From NCBI RefSeq assembly GCF_030272615.1, contig NC_081413.1, forward strand, positions 24,184,501-24,248,500: a DNA stretch of 64,000 nucleotides, in the 5' to 3' direction. The position numbers were made by a program, and so were the translations under genes. Positions within the stretch are counted from its first letter, which is position 1. Every line of letters starts with the position of its first letter. Shown piece after piece: positions 1 to 11,752 of the stretch. The notes beneath the pieces were generated by a model that was not told where the DNA came from, ran no database searches, and saw nothing but the letters and a program-made list of their open reading frames with translations. This stretch comes from Cryptomeria japonica. Lineage: Eukaryota > Streptophyta > Pinopsida > Cupressales > Cupressaceae.

Positions 1-213
1 ACATCCTGACAATATATATGAGATATAACTTAAAGTATGAGAAAGGAAAAAGATATATTGCAGATGCCATGTATACTTAAATGTTATATTTCATATATAT
101 CCTGATGAAGAGAATCAGGAAAAATCATGGAAATCTTTCCCAAGGTCAATTCAAAGCCCATGTTTGGCCGAGGGCGCCAAACAAAGGAGTCCATGGAGAA
201 TGTGGAGAATGTG

Positions 214-1340
214 AAAATCCTTGCCTAGGTGGTTTTAGCGCCCATACTTCACCAAGGGCGCCAAAGTGAAGTTGACATGGAAAGCATGGAAAATTATGAA
301 TTCCACCTGTTAGTGAACATTCCACCCTACTCCAAGGGAGGGAGCCAAAGTGGAGTGCTCAAGGAGGGAAGGAAAAAGTAAGAATTGCATGACCAAGAGA
401 AAAATCCATCCAAGACATTTGGAGGGCGCCAAAGTGGACTACTTAAAGAGGGAAGGAAAAAGTATGAATTCCATGACCAAGAGCAAAATTTGCTGAAGAC
501 ATTTGTATGGCGCCAAAGTAGGGTATGTATGGAGGGATGGAAAAAGTATGAATTCCATGACCAAGAGCAAAATCTGCCCAAGACATTTGCATGACGCCAA
601 ATTAGGGTATGCATGGAGAGATGGAAAATTTATGATTTCCATGACCAAGAGAAAAATCCGCCCAAGACATTTGCATGGCGCCAAAGTAGGGTATGCATGG
701 AGAGATGGAAAAAGTATGAATGCGATGACCAAGAGAAAAATGTGCCCTAGCACCAAGGAGGGGTGCCAAAATGGAATGCTTAGGGAAGACGAATAAGGAA
801 TGGAATTCCTTCCACATAGAGAAATAACGCCTAGACATGAGGGAGAGCACTAAAATGGATGACTCATGGAAAAATTTGAAAATCATGAATTCCTTGGCCA
901 AGTCAAAATGTTGCTTAGGAACAAAGGAGGGCGCTAAAGTAGTATGCTCATGGACAATAGAAAAAATGATGAAATCCTCCTCCACGTTGAATTTTTGCCC
1001 AAATCCTGAGGAAGGCACCAAAATTGAGGTGTCATGGAGGAAAGAAAAAGTTGTAAATTCCTCCTCCATGGTGAAAATCCGCCTAAGCACTTAGGAAGGC
1101 GCCAAAACACACAAGGCGTGGAAGATGGAGAAATTTAAAGATTCAAGGGATGATGGATAATTCAAACAAAGTATGAATTCCTCCTTCAGTGTAAAATTTC
1201 GTCCATGTATATGAAAGGGTGCCAAAATGCCTCGGCTTTGGAAAATGTGTAAAGGATGAATTCCTTCATCAAGCGAGTTCAGTGCCCAAGTTCAAAGATA
1301 GGAAAGGAAGGTTTAAATGATGAATTCCACCATGCAAAAT
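214..1340. repeat. 84-bp degenerate tandem array
   Basis: Units begin with a GAATTCC-like motif at 298, 382, 466, 550, 634, 718, 803, 888, 971 and 1055, so the period is 84 bp (83-85), with weaker units to about 1340. A typical unit holds a CCATGACCAAGAG segment, a GGCGCCAAAGT segment and a GGAAAAAGTATG end. The units from 382 to 718 are the most alike. Since 84 is a multiple of 3, frames stay open for long distances on both strands (28-residue repeats), which probably explains the ORFs here. No known satellite family is recognised. Confidence 0.9.
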
Positions 1341-1439
1341 GAATTCCATGCTCAAGCTGGAAAACTAAGAAAATTTGTCTAAGACATGAAAATTTCTAAG
1401 GCAAGGAAGGTATCAAGGATGAACTGATACTGAATAAGA

Positions 1440-2680
1440 AATTTCCCCTCGGGGAAAATTTGAAAAATCCATTCTCAGGCATCAAGAATCATCTGAATTT
1501 GAAAATGATGGTAGATTTGGAGTCGTGAGGGAATTCTCTCCCTCCTGGACTTGAAACCCTAATTTGTGGAAAATGCCTAAAAAATAGGAGATGGTGAAAA
1601 GTGATGGAAAACCTTCTTCGAGTAAGGAAAGTTGAAGAGACTTCAAGAAAATTCTTTCTAAATCAATTTTTCCCTCTTCAACAATTCCAGATGTGCGGGA
1701 GCAGCTATACAACGGTGGGGTCCACTTGCATGGCGATGATTTATTGAACACGTGACAGTAGAGTGGTGCATTCATTACCAGAATATTTGACCAAATGGCG
1801 ACCCAGTCATTACATGTTGAATTTATGGTAGATTCTTTTTACATGGAACCGTCGCATATGTAGATGATGGTGCATTTATGGCATCATGGGAAATTTTTTG
1901 CATGAGGGTACATTCATTGCACACTGGGAACCTTTTGAATGTAATGGTTAATTAATGCTTTATGGTTGCCATTTTTGGCATGATTGTAATTTATTGTATA
2001 TAGGCATGATAGGTTATTGATTGGAGATTCCCACCTTGTTGCATCTTGAGTGGAGAATCTTATAGGGAAAACCCTAATTAGGATTTGCATGTAATCATGG
2101 CCTGAGGCCTATATAAAGGGGTGATCCCCCTCATTTGTAAAGGAAGGGAGATTTCTATGAAATTGTTGCGATAAGTTTTTGAAATAATTTAACAGTGAAA
2201 CATTGTTCTCTAATGGTGTCCACTTAAGTTATGTTTTCAAAACTTGCATGGTTTCACCTTCCTCACTTAGATTAGAAATAGTAAAGTGCTTTGATTTCAA
2301 TGGAGAATGTAATGGTGTCTGATGAATTTCCATGGTTCATACTTTTTGCATCTTGCTGATTGTAAGTTGCAGTGTAAAGTTAGTCTGAACCCCCTAAATT
2401 TGTGCTAAGTTCGATTGTGGATAGTAATTTGGATTGCGTCATTTTTGGGTATTCAAATGTACTTTCTTGATTTGAAAATCCTCTAGCATCCCCAGAAGAT
2501 TGCACCGGTTCTTGCAGAGTTGTAGTTGATCTTGGCGAAGCAGAGCTTGGTTTATTTGGAATTTGTCCACCAAAGCACTATTCATTGTTATCACTGCCCT
2601 TAGGAGTAGATTTAGAGCCTTCTGAACCCTTTCCCCTTTATTTTTAGTTCATTTTAGTCTGTTCGAAGCAACAACATCAC
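1440..2680 (+). other. Non-coding LTR-like region
   Basis: There is no credible ORF. The segment carries a plant-type TATA box at 2110 followed by a T/A-rich transcribed-looking stretch, and CCCTAATT just upstream of it, as in LTR U3/R regions. I could not find paired LTR ends, a primer binding site or a polypurine tract, so the boundaries are approximate. It may be a solo or truncated LTR, with the 84-bp array as part of its U3. The call is inference. Confidence 0.35.
2110..2117 (+). promoter_or_regulatory. TATA box
   Basis: TATATAAA lies in the context GCCTATATAAAGGGG. The preceding CCCTAATT and following AAGGGG resemble the antisense promoter at 16358, which suggests a related retroelement promoter. 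Confidence 0.5.
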
Positions 2681-4904
2681 AAAATTGTCATATCTGATGA
2701 TGGAGTTCCAGCCACAACAAAAAAGTGAAAGAATGATGCAAATGTAAGGCCCCTTGGATTACCAACAATCACATCAGTCGACTGAGTCATGTCCGTAGCA
2801 TAAAAGAACCTTGGAGTCGATTGTTTGAACTTCTTGCAATCTTAACATGCAATCGCACTTTGATCAAGAGAGAGTGAAGTGATCGTTAGGCAACTTTATT
2901 CTGTGTTCGATGCTGCCATAAAAAACACATCAACAAGTATTAGCATCCACATCCACCACATCCTTCAACTGAAATTACTCTTCAAGGCTACAAATCATAT
3001 TCTTGAAGCTTTCCACAGTAGCACCAATCACCCCACGACTAGTTTTGACAACCGGTTTGATGGATTCCTTGATTTTAGCATTTTGGTTTTCTAGTGTAGC
3101 CATTCTAGCTTCATAGCCTTTCTTGAAGTTATCAAAAGCCTCCATAGTTGTTTTAAGGCATTCGATGACAAAGGCCTTCTCCTACCTTCAATAGTTGTTA
3201 AATTGCATTAACCATTTACTATTAATTGTTACTAGTTTTCAATTGGGAACTTCCCTTTATAGTCTTCCAAGCAAAATCAAATAAACTAACCTTTTCATAG
3301 AATCCATGAATCAATATTTCAAGTTCTAGCCTTGGTTTTCATTCTTGTCTTTTCTCTTTTACCTTGTACTCTATTTTTGCTTTAGATTTTGGATAAATAT
3401 GTGACAAAGAAATCATCAAATTGATTTGGATTCTAAAATATTGTATGTTTGATCTTCTCATTGGTTCTTAGCTTATTAGTAAGTTGGAAAACACACTACG
3501 TTAGGTTTTAATCATCAAGTTCTAGCATTATTGAAAATAAAACCTTTCTAAATTTTGTATGAGGCGTTAATGATTAAGAAGAAAAGGTGGGCTGGAACTC
3601 ACTAAGGATTTGTTCTCATAATTGTGATCATTTGGCATCTAAGATGCATAATGAATTTGAATAAAACATGCTCAACAACAACAGTACTAATTGTTTAGCC
3701 TTCTCAAGCTCAACAACATCATCCACCACAATGAAATAAGAACTGCATTGCTTAACTGGGAACAAATAAATTTTTCTAGCTTGTCCCAACTCCTTTCTTA
3801 TGGAAAAGAGATAATTGCACAATTAAATATAGGTGCAGATTAGCATGCAAAGCATTTGATAGAATGCCAAAAAAAACATTAGTGCAACACAATGTGTAGA
3901 AAACAAACCTAGCCATTCAAATATAAATATTTATGAACCCCAAATAAATATCTATACAAAAAGAATAACAGATTCATTTCTACTCTCTTTGCTAGAAATT
4001 TCAATATATCTGAAGCCTGAAATGCTCTTGATTTGTCTATGCAATTGCAAATCATCTGAAAAAATTCCAAAAGGTTCTCATTTCAAATATATATATTGTT
4101 CTCGATCCTTTTAGGTTTGAAACAGAATGGTACAGGGTGTATAGCAGATCCATAGAGAAAAAGTACTTTGTGAATCAAGTGGATCATATTTCAATCCTCG
4201 TAAACAAATGCATATTTTATCAAATTATTTGCACGCTAATCAAGACCAATGTTTGGCTGTGTATGCCTTCTGGATTGATTTTCAAAATTCCATGCTAATG
4301 CACACTAGTACTTGCTGCACAGGTAGTCAATGTAGTTCCTCTTGCATTTTTTTTTAATATGTTGTGTATGGCCAGGATGTTGTCAAGAAGGTTGAACCTC
4401 TACTTTTTTTGTTACTTGTGGGCTATAATAACTTGTGACATATGCTTATGCAATCAGGTTTTAGTCTTTATTTTCTTTGAAAATAGAAGAGAGGGGAGAG
4501 ATTTAACACATGGCTAATGTTGTTTGATTTCTTGGTTTTTCCCATGGAAGAAATTAGTAGTTTTTTTTTTTCCAATTGTCCCAGGTATTTTTCCTTGGGA
4601 TCATTTTCAAATATTTGATTTACAAAAATCAATCAGAATACTTCATCCAATTGCAAATTGTATGAAAAAAACAAATAAAATGAAATATTTGATAAAATAA
4701 TAATTTTTTTTTGTTAAAATACACATATGCAAGACCCCATGATCCTTCATTGATAAGCACATTGCAGGAAGGAATGCATCAGGTAGAAAGCTTAAACCAT
4801 GTTTATACAATTATTGTTTATGTGTATATTATAAAAGATTGCACTTTCAAAGTGTAACTCTACAATCCTGGGAAAGTTTGAATGCTTAAGATAACGAGTG
4901 AATC
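2681..4904. other. No recognisable gene
   Basis: AT-rich sequence with scattered stops in all frames. The only ORFs (for example 2879-3094 on plus) have no motif I recognise. Homopolymer T runs occur near 4347, 4561 and 4705. I see nothing to annotate. Confidence 0.6.
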
Positions 4905-4924
4905 AATATGCAAATGCCCAATTG
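4905..4924. repeat. Left 20-bp target duplication
   Basis: It matches 5012-5031 at 19 of 20 positions and brackets the tRNA-like insert. Confidence 0.75.
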
Positions 4925-5011
4925 TCCAAGGGGTTGAGCTTAACTAGTTAAAACACTGGGTTCTCACTGAGCAGACCCAAGTTCAATTCCCAATAGGGAC
5001 ATCTGAAGTGG
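4925..5011 (+). mobile_element. tRNA-like short retroposon (SINE-like)
   Basis: An 87-bp insert is flanked by a 20-bp direct repeat starting AATATGCAAATGCCCA (4905-4924 and 5012-5031, one mismatch). Inside are a box-A-like stretch (GAGCTTAACTAGTTAAAAC) and a box-B-like GTTCAATTCCC at the spacing expected of an RNA polymerase III internal promoter. The long target duplication is typical of LINE-mediated retroposition. I could not fold it as a canonical tRNA with a clear anticodon arm, so a functional tRNA gene is unlikely. It is either a very short SINE or a retroposed tRNA-like RNA. Confidence 0.65.
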
Positions 5012-5031
5012 AATATGCAAATGCCCAGTTG
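5012..5031. repeat. Right 20-bp target duplication
   Basis: Partner of 4905-4924; the single difference is A/G near the 3' end. Confidence 0.75.
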
Positions 5032-5054
5032 AGCAATGGAATGAAAATTTCTAA

Positions 5055-5560
5055 ATGCTCGTTAATGGGCCGGATCGAGTTAATCCGGTAGACGTTTGGG
5101 AGAGAGTGGTTGAGTGGACCCCCTTGGAATATGGATGGACAAAGATCAATTTTGATGGTGTGTCCAAGGGTAATCCGGGACCGTCGAGTGCTGGGTGTGT
5201 TGTGAAGAACTTTCTAGGGATCAAAATTGGTGAAGGTTGGCAAAGGTTGGCAAATGGTCCCAACAACGAAGCTGAGGCCAAAGCAACCTTTCTTGTTGTG
5301 CTTCTAGCTCGTAGATTAGGGGTGACCAAGCTACATCTGGAAGGGGACTCGCTTGTGATCGTCAATGCAATCATCTGTGGTAGCTCGCTAAGTTGGAAAA
5401 TTAGTTGTGATATTGACATGACCACGTCAAGATTGAATTTTTTTTAAGACTTTAAGATATACGACATCATCTAAGGTGGCAATGTGAAGGCAGATAGATG
5501 TGCAAATGAGGCTTTGGCTTTGGAGGTGGGTGTTATGAGGATATCAGTGCCTGAGTAGAT
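5055..5560 (+). pseudogene. Plant RNase H-like domain, probable LINE remnant
   Basis: The first 130 codons resemble the RVT_3/RNase H family found at the C-terminus of plant L1-like LINE ORF2 and in related plant proteins. Visible motifs in order are INFDGVSKGNPGPSSAG (first catalytic Asp), NNEAEAKA (Glu) and HLEGDSLVIV (second Asp). The frame then breaks near 5447, and the last conserved block, GGNVKADRCANEA, is found in another frame at about 5476-5514, so a frameshift has occurred. No reverse transcriptase or endonuclease is seen upstream, where the tRNA-like insert lies. This is a 5'-truncated or degraded copy. A domesticated RNase H gene is less likely given the frameshift. Confidence 0.75.
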
Positions 5561-6073
5561 GCGGTATCTTGGGGCTGATTTTTGACAGATACTATCCATT
5601 ACCACTGAGGTGATGAGCATTTAATGTTGAGGTTTGAGTGAATTTTGGTGACGGTACGGGTTGACAGTCTGTGGTGTTTATCATTCCTCCGTGTTGCGGG
5701 TTGTTTTCTCGGGCAGGGTGATGGAGCTTGAGAGATGGCCGTATGTGATGAATACTAGAAATGGGTACTTGCATTAATGTAGTGTAGTCGGGGAGTGTTT
5801 CAAGGATATCGAAGGATGATTTGCATTTAAGAAGGGAGTTATTGTGTTAGGGAAGCAAAACTTGACCTTGGTTATTGAGCGTCGAGAAGTGAGTTTTTGG
5901 TAAGGTTGTTCAGGAGTGTTGGTAGTGCAGGTTTTGTGTTTTGGTATAGCTATGGAGCCGAACTTTTCCCTTTAGGCGACGCACCCTATGTGGCCTTTTG
6001 GGGTTCCATTTTGATGAGCGTCTCTCCAATATCTTCAGGTTTGAAGACCAAGACTTTATCAACAAAGTGAAGA

Positions 6074-6595
6074 TTGTGCTCAGTGATGATACATGTGGGG
6101 GAATTCAAATACCATACTAACGTGGATATTGCATCCATGTTTGTTGCGTGGGATTTTGAGTTGGTAGGGGTGGATCGTACTCACTGGTTGGTCTCGAATA
6201 GTGTGAAGGAAGAATGGGGAGGCAACTTTGCAGGCTTCATTCGGATGGCAAGGGATGGGGAAGGCTTTGTTTGCTCGAATGGCATGTGGTTGCATTCGAG
6301 CGAATTTCAACCCCCTTTATGCTCGTTTATTTTATGGAGTGTGAACTGTAGCAAGGAAGTTTGCAGTGCTTCAACCCAAATTGGTATGCAAGGAGTGCAG
6401 GAATACATTAGGGCATGGGAAAGTACTCAAATTCGACTGGAGTTGGAAAAATGGAGCCCATCTATTGGAAGGAGACTGGGTGGGGACTCAAGCTTGAGTT
6501 CCTCTCTGAAGAAAAAGCGCGGAAGGCCTCAAGGCTCCAAGAACACCATGAGTGGTAGGTCATTGTGGATTGGCTTTCCCCCTGGAAGCCCATGA
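6074..6595 (+). CDS. ORF with C-terminal AT-hook-like motif
   Basis: The ORF is 173 codons. I do not recognise the first 130 residues (hydrophobic and Trp/Cys containing, no clear fold). Near residue 145 there is KKKRGRPQGSKN, a good AT-hook core (RGRP with basic flanks), which binds the minor groove of AT-rich DNA in other proteins. The ORF lies about 500 bp after the LINE-like RNase H on the same strand, so it could be part of the same decayed element. There is no clear promoter or splice signal. It may be a chance ORF around a genuine motif. Confidence 0.3.
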   Translation: MCSVMIHVGEFKYHTNVDIASMFVAWDFELVGVDRTHWLVSNSVKEEWGGNFAGFIRMARDGEGFVCSNGMWLHSSEFQPPLCSFILWSVNCSKEVCSASTQIGMQGVQEYIRAWESTQIRLELEKWSPSIGRRLGGDSSLSSSLKKKRGRPQGSKNTMSGRSLWIGFPPGSP

Positions 6596-6599
6596 TGAC

Positions 6600-7515
6600 C
6601 ATGTCGACGATGAGGATCAGTGTGAGTGTTCTATGGATGGATGCGAGAAAGGCAAGGAGATTGTGGTGGTTAATGCACCACAATAGTTTTTCGGTTTCGT
6701 TGGTTTTTTGTTTTGATCAATTAGCCAACATTCATATGTAATCATCAGACTTCATGTACTTAGTTTTTTGGTGGGTCTTTTTTTGCTGAAAATCGTATGT
6801 AATAGACTGTTTTTGACATTTCAATATAAAGTAAGAATTACCGATCGAATTTTTTATTTTCTAAACCTCCTAAATTAGGAAGCCAACAAGTGGAAGATGC
6901 TAATTTGTGAAGGAAGGCTTCTATTGATTTTGGCACATCACTCTTGACCATTAATTTTTTCCCCAACTAAGTCTGCTGAGGCAAGAACTGTGAAGGTTGA
7001 CATGAGGAAGAAAATATTCAAGAAGATTGATGAGCTATGGGAGAACAAGGCTGAAGAAAAAGAATGAAGATGAGAAGTTTTCAGCAGGTAGAGAAATAAC
7101 ACAAAAATAATTTCTAGAGGGAACGGCTTAAATCACACATATTAAGCTTACACTTTTAGAATTAAAAGTATTAAACATTTAGAATTGATTAATATTCTTT
7201 AGACTTAATATGTTCTTTAGTGTGTGAGATTTAAGGCTTACCCAGAATGAGCTAGATATTAAAAAAGGGGAACAACTTTTGGTAGAGGTAGATTTTTATA
7301 CATGACTTAAAAGACATCATGGGATTGTCTTAAATTTTTAACACTTTTTTTTCCCAAATTGAAAAGGTCCTAAGTTGATGTAAATTGATATTATTGTTAT
7401 TTTCCTGGTATGACCAGAATTGTGGATCATGCTTGTATGCATTCTTTTCAGCATGCTGAAATGGAAAATTGGATGTAAAACTGCAAACTCTCCAGTGCAC
7501 CAGTTTACATTGGCA
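6600..7515. other. No recognisable gene
   Basis: Non-coding. A T-rich stretch and AATATAAAG near 6825 could be a 3' end of the preceding LINE-like unit. The rest is AT-rich sequence with no motif I can support. Confidence 0.5.
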
Positions 7516-7523
7516 ATAATTAG
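7516..7523. repeat. hAT target-site duplication, left
   Basis: ATAATTAG directly abuts the left terminal repeat and is identical to 11745-11752. Eight bases is the diagnostic length for hAT elements. Confidence 0.9.
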
Positions 7524-8056
7524 CAAAGTTACCGCGAGTTTTCGGGCAGGGGATAGCGGGACGCGTTTCCAGGACGACAAATTTTTTTGCCACATTTGGG
7601 GACGGCAGGGGACAACAAAGGGGACGACTATATAAAATATAGGAAAAATTTAAAATATATAGGAAAATTTCAAAATTCTAAATGTTCATATGAAAACATG
7701 GATAAAGCATGCATATATACATTATATATTCATATGAAAACATGGAAATAGCATGTGTATGATACTATGAAAAGTTGAAAACATTTTAGAATGTAAATTC
7801 TGAACATACAACATTGTTAATACTCAATAGACAATATCAATATGGAACTATGAATTCATAAATCAGAATTTCATTTCATTCACATTGTCAATATGCATAT
7901 CATAATAGATATTAAACTTTAAAGAAATAACATACAAAATGTCAAAATGGCCAAAGGCTACACTGCTACCATATAGTTGCATTGTCAATTACAATATAAA
8001 AATCAAAATAGTACTTAGTAAAACTAAATACAAAAAAGCAAAGTATAATGCTGCCC

Positions 8057-10521
8057 CTAAACTACTTCTCCTAACATTGCATCAAAATCAAAGTCCTCTG
8101 AGTCGCTCCCACTGTCATGGTCTACGTTCACCTCATCCAATGGAATCCCAACCAATCCCTGTGTTGTCTCCTCCTCATCAACCTGGGCCACATCTTCGGG
8201 ATCAACATCCCATTGTAAAGATGGAGTCTGTTGATACTCTAGATTCTGACGATCCTGAAGTCGAAGAGCACTATGCACAACTACTAGCTTCTCCACTCGT
8301 CTAGAGGTAAGTCTATTCCTCCTGATAGAGTGGATAAAGCCATATGTGGACCAATTCCTCTCTGCAGCAGAGGAACTAGCAACCTATGAAAGTAGGCGAG
8401 TGGCAAGCAATTTCAATTGTGGTGTATCCCTCCCATGCCATGTCCACCATCCAATAGGGTCTTTTTGGGATAATATGGCTATGTCCAACCTTGCTTGTGG
8501 TTTACTCAATGTAAGACCATGAAGATTTGTGAAGTCAAGGAATTTTGCACGAAGTATGGAAGCCTACTCCTTTGTATATATCTCATCAATAGCCCGTGTG
8601 AACCCATCTAAAATCTCATCATCATCACATGGAAGCACCCTTCCATCCCTTGGTGCATACCATTTGGGATTCAATGCATAGGCTGCCATATGAAGTGGGG
8701 TGTTCATTATGTTCCACCTTCGTGTCACAATGGGCCTGATATGTTGCTCATAGAACTCCAAAGTAGGATCCTTATCCGAAATTGTTTGCTTAATCTTCCC
8801 AAGCATACTGTCAAATGTCTCATATATCTCTCCAAGACTAGGAGAGTCTGTATCAGCATATTTGATGACATCTACAATAGGAGAGATGATAGAGCAAAGG
8901 TATTTGCAAGTGCAAAGTTCAAAATATTAAAACTAGAATATGAAAATCAGCAATCTAATTTTTATTTTTTAAAACAATCAGCAATTTAATAATAAAATCG
9001 GCAATGTCTTACCTCACAGTGGACCACCAATTGTCATCAAGGATCTTTTGTTTGGTAGATTTTCCTTCAGTAGAGTTTGATTCCCGCCATCTAGTCCACT
9101 TAAGATTTACCACCATCAACTATAGAGGATCATGCACCTCAAGCATCCTCTCCAACAAGATGAAGTAACTAGCATACCTATATTCATTAAAATTAAAATA
9201 ATAAAAAAATAAGTGGCATATCTATATTTTATTCAAAGAGAATTAAAATACAAAATTGGAAGTTTGATACAATATTAAGAGGCATTAGCACACCTTGTTT
9301 CAATGGGTTTGAGGAACTCCTTCTTTGAAAATGATCTAAAAAGAGCAAGTGAGGTGTGGTGGCTGCAAATGAACATTTGAATGTCTCTAGCTTCTGCCAC
9401 CGCATGCTTCACCCAATCTATTTTTCCTATGTCTTTCAATGCATTGTTTAATGCATGAACACAACATGGGGTCCAAAAGATGTGCTTGTAAGCACCCTCC
9501 ACCATCAAACTTGCTGATTTACACACACATGCTGAATCAGTGATCACTTGTACAACATTAGCTACCCCAACCTCCTTTATGGCATCTCTCAAAATGCTAA
9601 ACTGGAACTCTGCATCCTTATGCTTCCCTGGACAATCCACAACTTTAAGAAAATAAGAATCAGCAGGGCATGTGACAATGATATTGATGAGTGGACAATG
9701 TCTAACATGAGTCTACCCATCACTCATAATAGAGCAACTAGTCCTCATCCAAGTTAGTTTCATATCCTCCATTAACACATTAATCTTGGAATATTCTTTG
9801 TCTAAGATGGTAGTCCATATCTTATGATCTCCAAGGGGGTGGTTGTGGGACCAAAATTGGCTATATACATGAACATTTCTTTGAAGTAAGAGGAGCGTGC
9901 CACATTAAATGGGATGGCATTAGCAAAAAAGAATCTACCTACAAATGACTCTAAAGCTTCACGTCCTTTTACATTAAACAAAGCTTCTACTGACCCTCCC
10001 TTCCCACTACCCATCTTCCTCTTTCCTCTTTTTCCAATTTGACTACTACCAATAGTGGATGTCGTAGGCCTAGATATTTGTGAAGATGCAAAAGAAGGTA
10101 TTGGGATTGCACCACCTTGTTTTCCCATTTCTGCCTCCATATGCAATCTATGACACTCTACCCTCTCCTCATCATTTAAATTTGGACAAGCTGTGACCCC
10201 ATGGCATGGAAGACCCAAAAAGTGAGATTTTAACCTTGTGTAGCTGCCCCTAAAATCTTTCAAACAAACATGGCAATCCCACACCCTACTCCCTCCATAA
10301 GATTTTTTCCCTTCACCCCTAGGCCTAGGTGTAACATATTGGAGAAGAGGTTTGTTTTTATTTAAAGGGCCCTTTGCATATGTTTCCATAATTTTTGAAG
10401 GGCATTTAAATATGCTAGGTTACTGCCCACTAGTTCTAGATTTCTCAACACTTTCACTTGTATTTCCATCAACCAATTGCACTTCATTGTCACTACTACT
10501 GTCACTCCCATGTCTGCTCAT
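8057..10521 (-). pseudogene. hAT transposase (BED finger, DUF659, dimerisation domain)
   Basis: Reading on minus from an ATG at 10519-10521 (MSRHGSDSSSDN), the frame is open for 33 codons, stops at TAA (10420-10422), then continues in the same frame. Next comes a BED-type zinc finger (VWDCHVCLKDFRGSY, then LKSHFLG). After a frameshift near 9800 a DUF659/catalytic region follows (MSDG and PLINIIVTCPADSYF, then QVITDSACVCKSA and FWTPCCVHALNNALKDIG, 9275-9640). The distal part includes NPKWYAPRDG (8564-8806), and the C-terminal hAT dimerisation region has VEKLVVVHSALRL and an acidic tail (8057-8296). A plant Ac/Tam3-like transposase is about 700 residues, so nearly full length is represented but with several stops and shifts. 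Confidence 0.85.
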
Positions 10522-10939
10522 TGTTTTGTATTTTGATTCTTTGAATGAACTGATAAAATACCAAAAAAAGAGAAAAAATCAAACATTTCTCTCATAATAT
10601 TAATATATCATATGCTAATTGCTAAAAGATTCATTGAGTATAAAAATAATAAAATTAACAATATATGCCCTAAAGACTAGAATCTGGTTTTTAAATTTTA
10701 ATTTGTTAATGGTGAATGGACACAAAAGCCTTCAAAAAACATTAAAAATCACATACCTTGCAGAGTTGCAGCAGCCTGAAGACCAAACAAATTTGAAATT
10801 TCTTTAACCCTAGGTGATGCAAAGTGAAAAAAAAGTATTTCAATCTGCCCTGTGGCTGTCAAAACCTTGCAAATGCCCCCAAAAATCTTCACCCAAGGCG
10901 AAAACCAGAAACCCCTGTCGTATTTCCGTCGGCTACAAA

Positions 10940-11480
10940 AACACGACATTTTTAAATTTTTATTTGTTTGCAGTTTAAAACTTTAACGAAGTTTTAACGA
11001 TATTCATTTCGTTATTTTGATATTTGCATATCATATATATGCTGCGATATATATCATATACGATAAAATCATATATGATATATATGATATATATATGATA
11101 TATGATTATATAGTATATGATATAAATTATATAATTAAATTTTAAGTTTTTACTTTTTACTTTTTTATTTTATTTATATCGTATATGATATAATTAATAA
11201 TATTAATTTTTAAGCTTTTAACTTACGTCTTTGTTTTAATTTTATAGTTATAATATGAATTAATCAAAATTTTAAACGTTTGATATATTTTATAAAATGA
11301 ATAATTATTAATTATGAATTAATCAATTAAATTAATAAATTTAAAATTTATTTTTAATTAATGTTTATTGTTTTCTTTTAATTTTTTTTATTTTTAATAA
11401 CAATTTGAGTAAATAAAGGGTCAATATTAGAAAATTTAAATAAAAAATTGAAAATTCTAATTTTTAAATTTTTTAAATAT
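10940..11480. other. AT-rich upstream region of the hAT element
   Basis: Very AT-rich, with repeated ATATATGATATA words near 11030-11130. It lies between the transposase start and the G/C-rich right end. No ORF. Confidence 0.6.
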
Positions 11481-11744
11481 TTTTTAAGGGCCTTAAATAT
11501 GGGGGATGTCTGGCCGTGCCCGGAATGGATTGGGGACGTCCCAGCTGTCCCCAACCATCCCCGGGATGCATGAACGTCCCCCAGAACTACGACAGGCATC
11601 CCCCTGTTTCGAGGACATCCCCTCAAAATACAGGGCAATTTGGGGACCGGGGGAAATGTCCCTTGGTCGTCCCCAAGTCCTCGAAACATCCCCAGGATGG
11701 GGACGAGGGTTTTCAGGTCAGGGACGCGTCCCCAGGTAACTCTG

Positions 11745-11752
11745 ATAATTAG
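11745..11752. repeat. hAT target-site duplication, right
   Basis: ATAATTAG, identical to 7516-7523. Confidence 0.9.

Larger units (their letters stand above)
7524..11744 (-). mobile_element. hAT DNA transposon, complete ends, defective
   Basis: A 4221-bp element bounded by CAAAGTTACC (left) and GGTAACTCTG (right; inverted CAGAGTTACC), with a perfect 8-bp target duplication. The termini are G/C-rich, with repeated GGGGAC/GTCCCC words and a shared GGGACGCGT motif about 35 bp in at the left end and 12 bp in at the right, like subterminal transposase-binding repeats. The interior carries a decayed minus-strand transposase. The left and right subterminal regions differ in length, the right one being longer (about 11500-11744). 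Transposition is unlikely without a transposase supplied in trans. Confidence 0.92.

Noticed and set aside
2879-3094. 71-codon plus ORF as a gene
   Set aside because: No motif, no context and ordinary length for chance.
4925-5011. Functional tRNA gene
   Set aside because: No clean anticodon stem-loop or 7-bp acceptor stem could be drawn, and it is bracketed by a target duplication.
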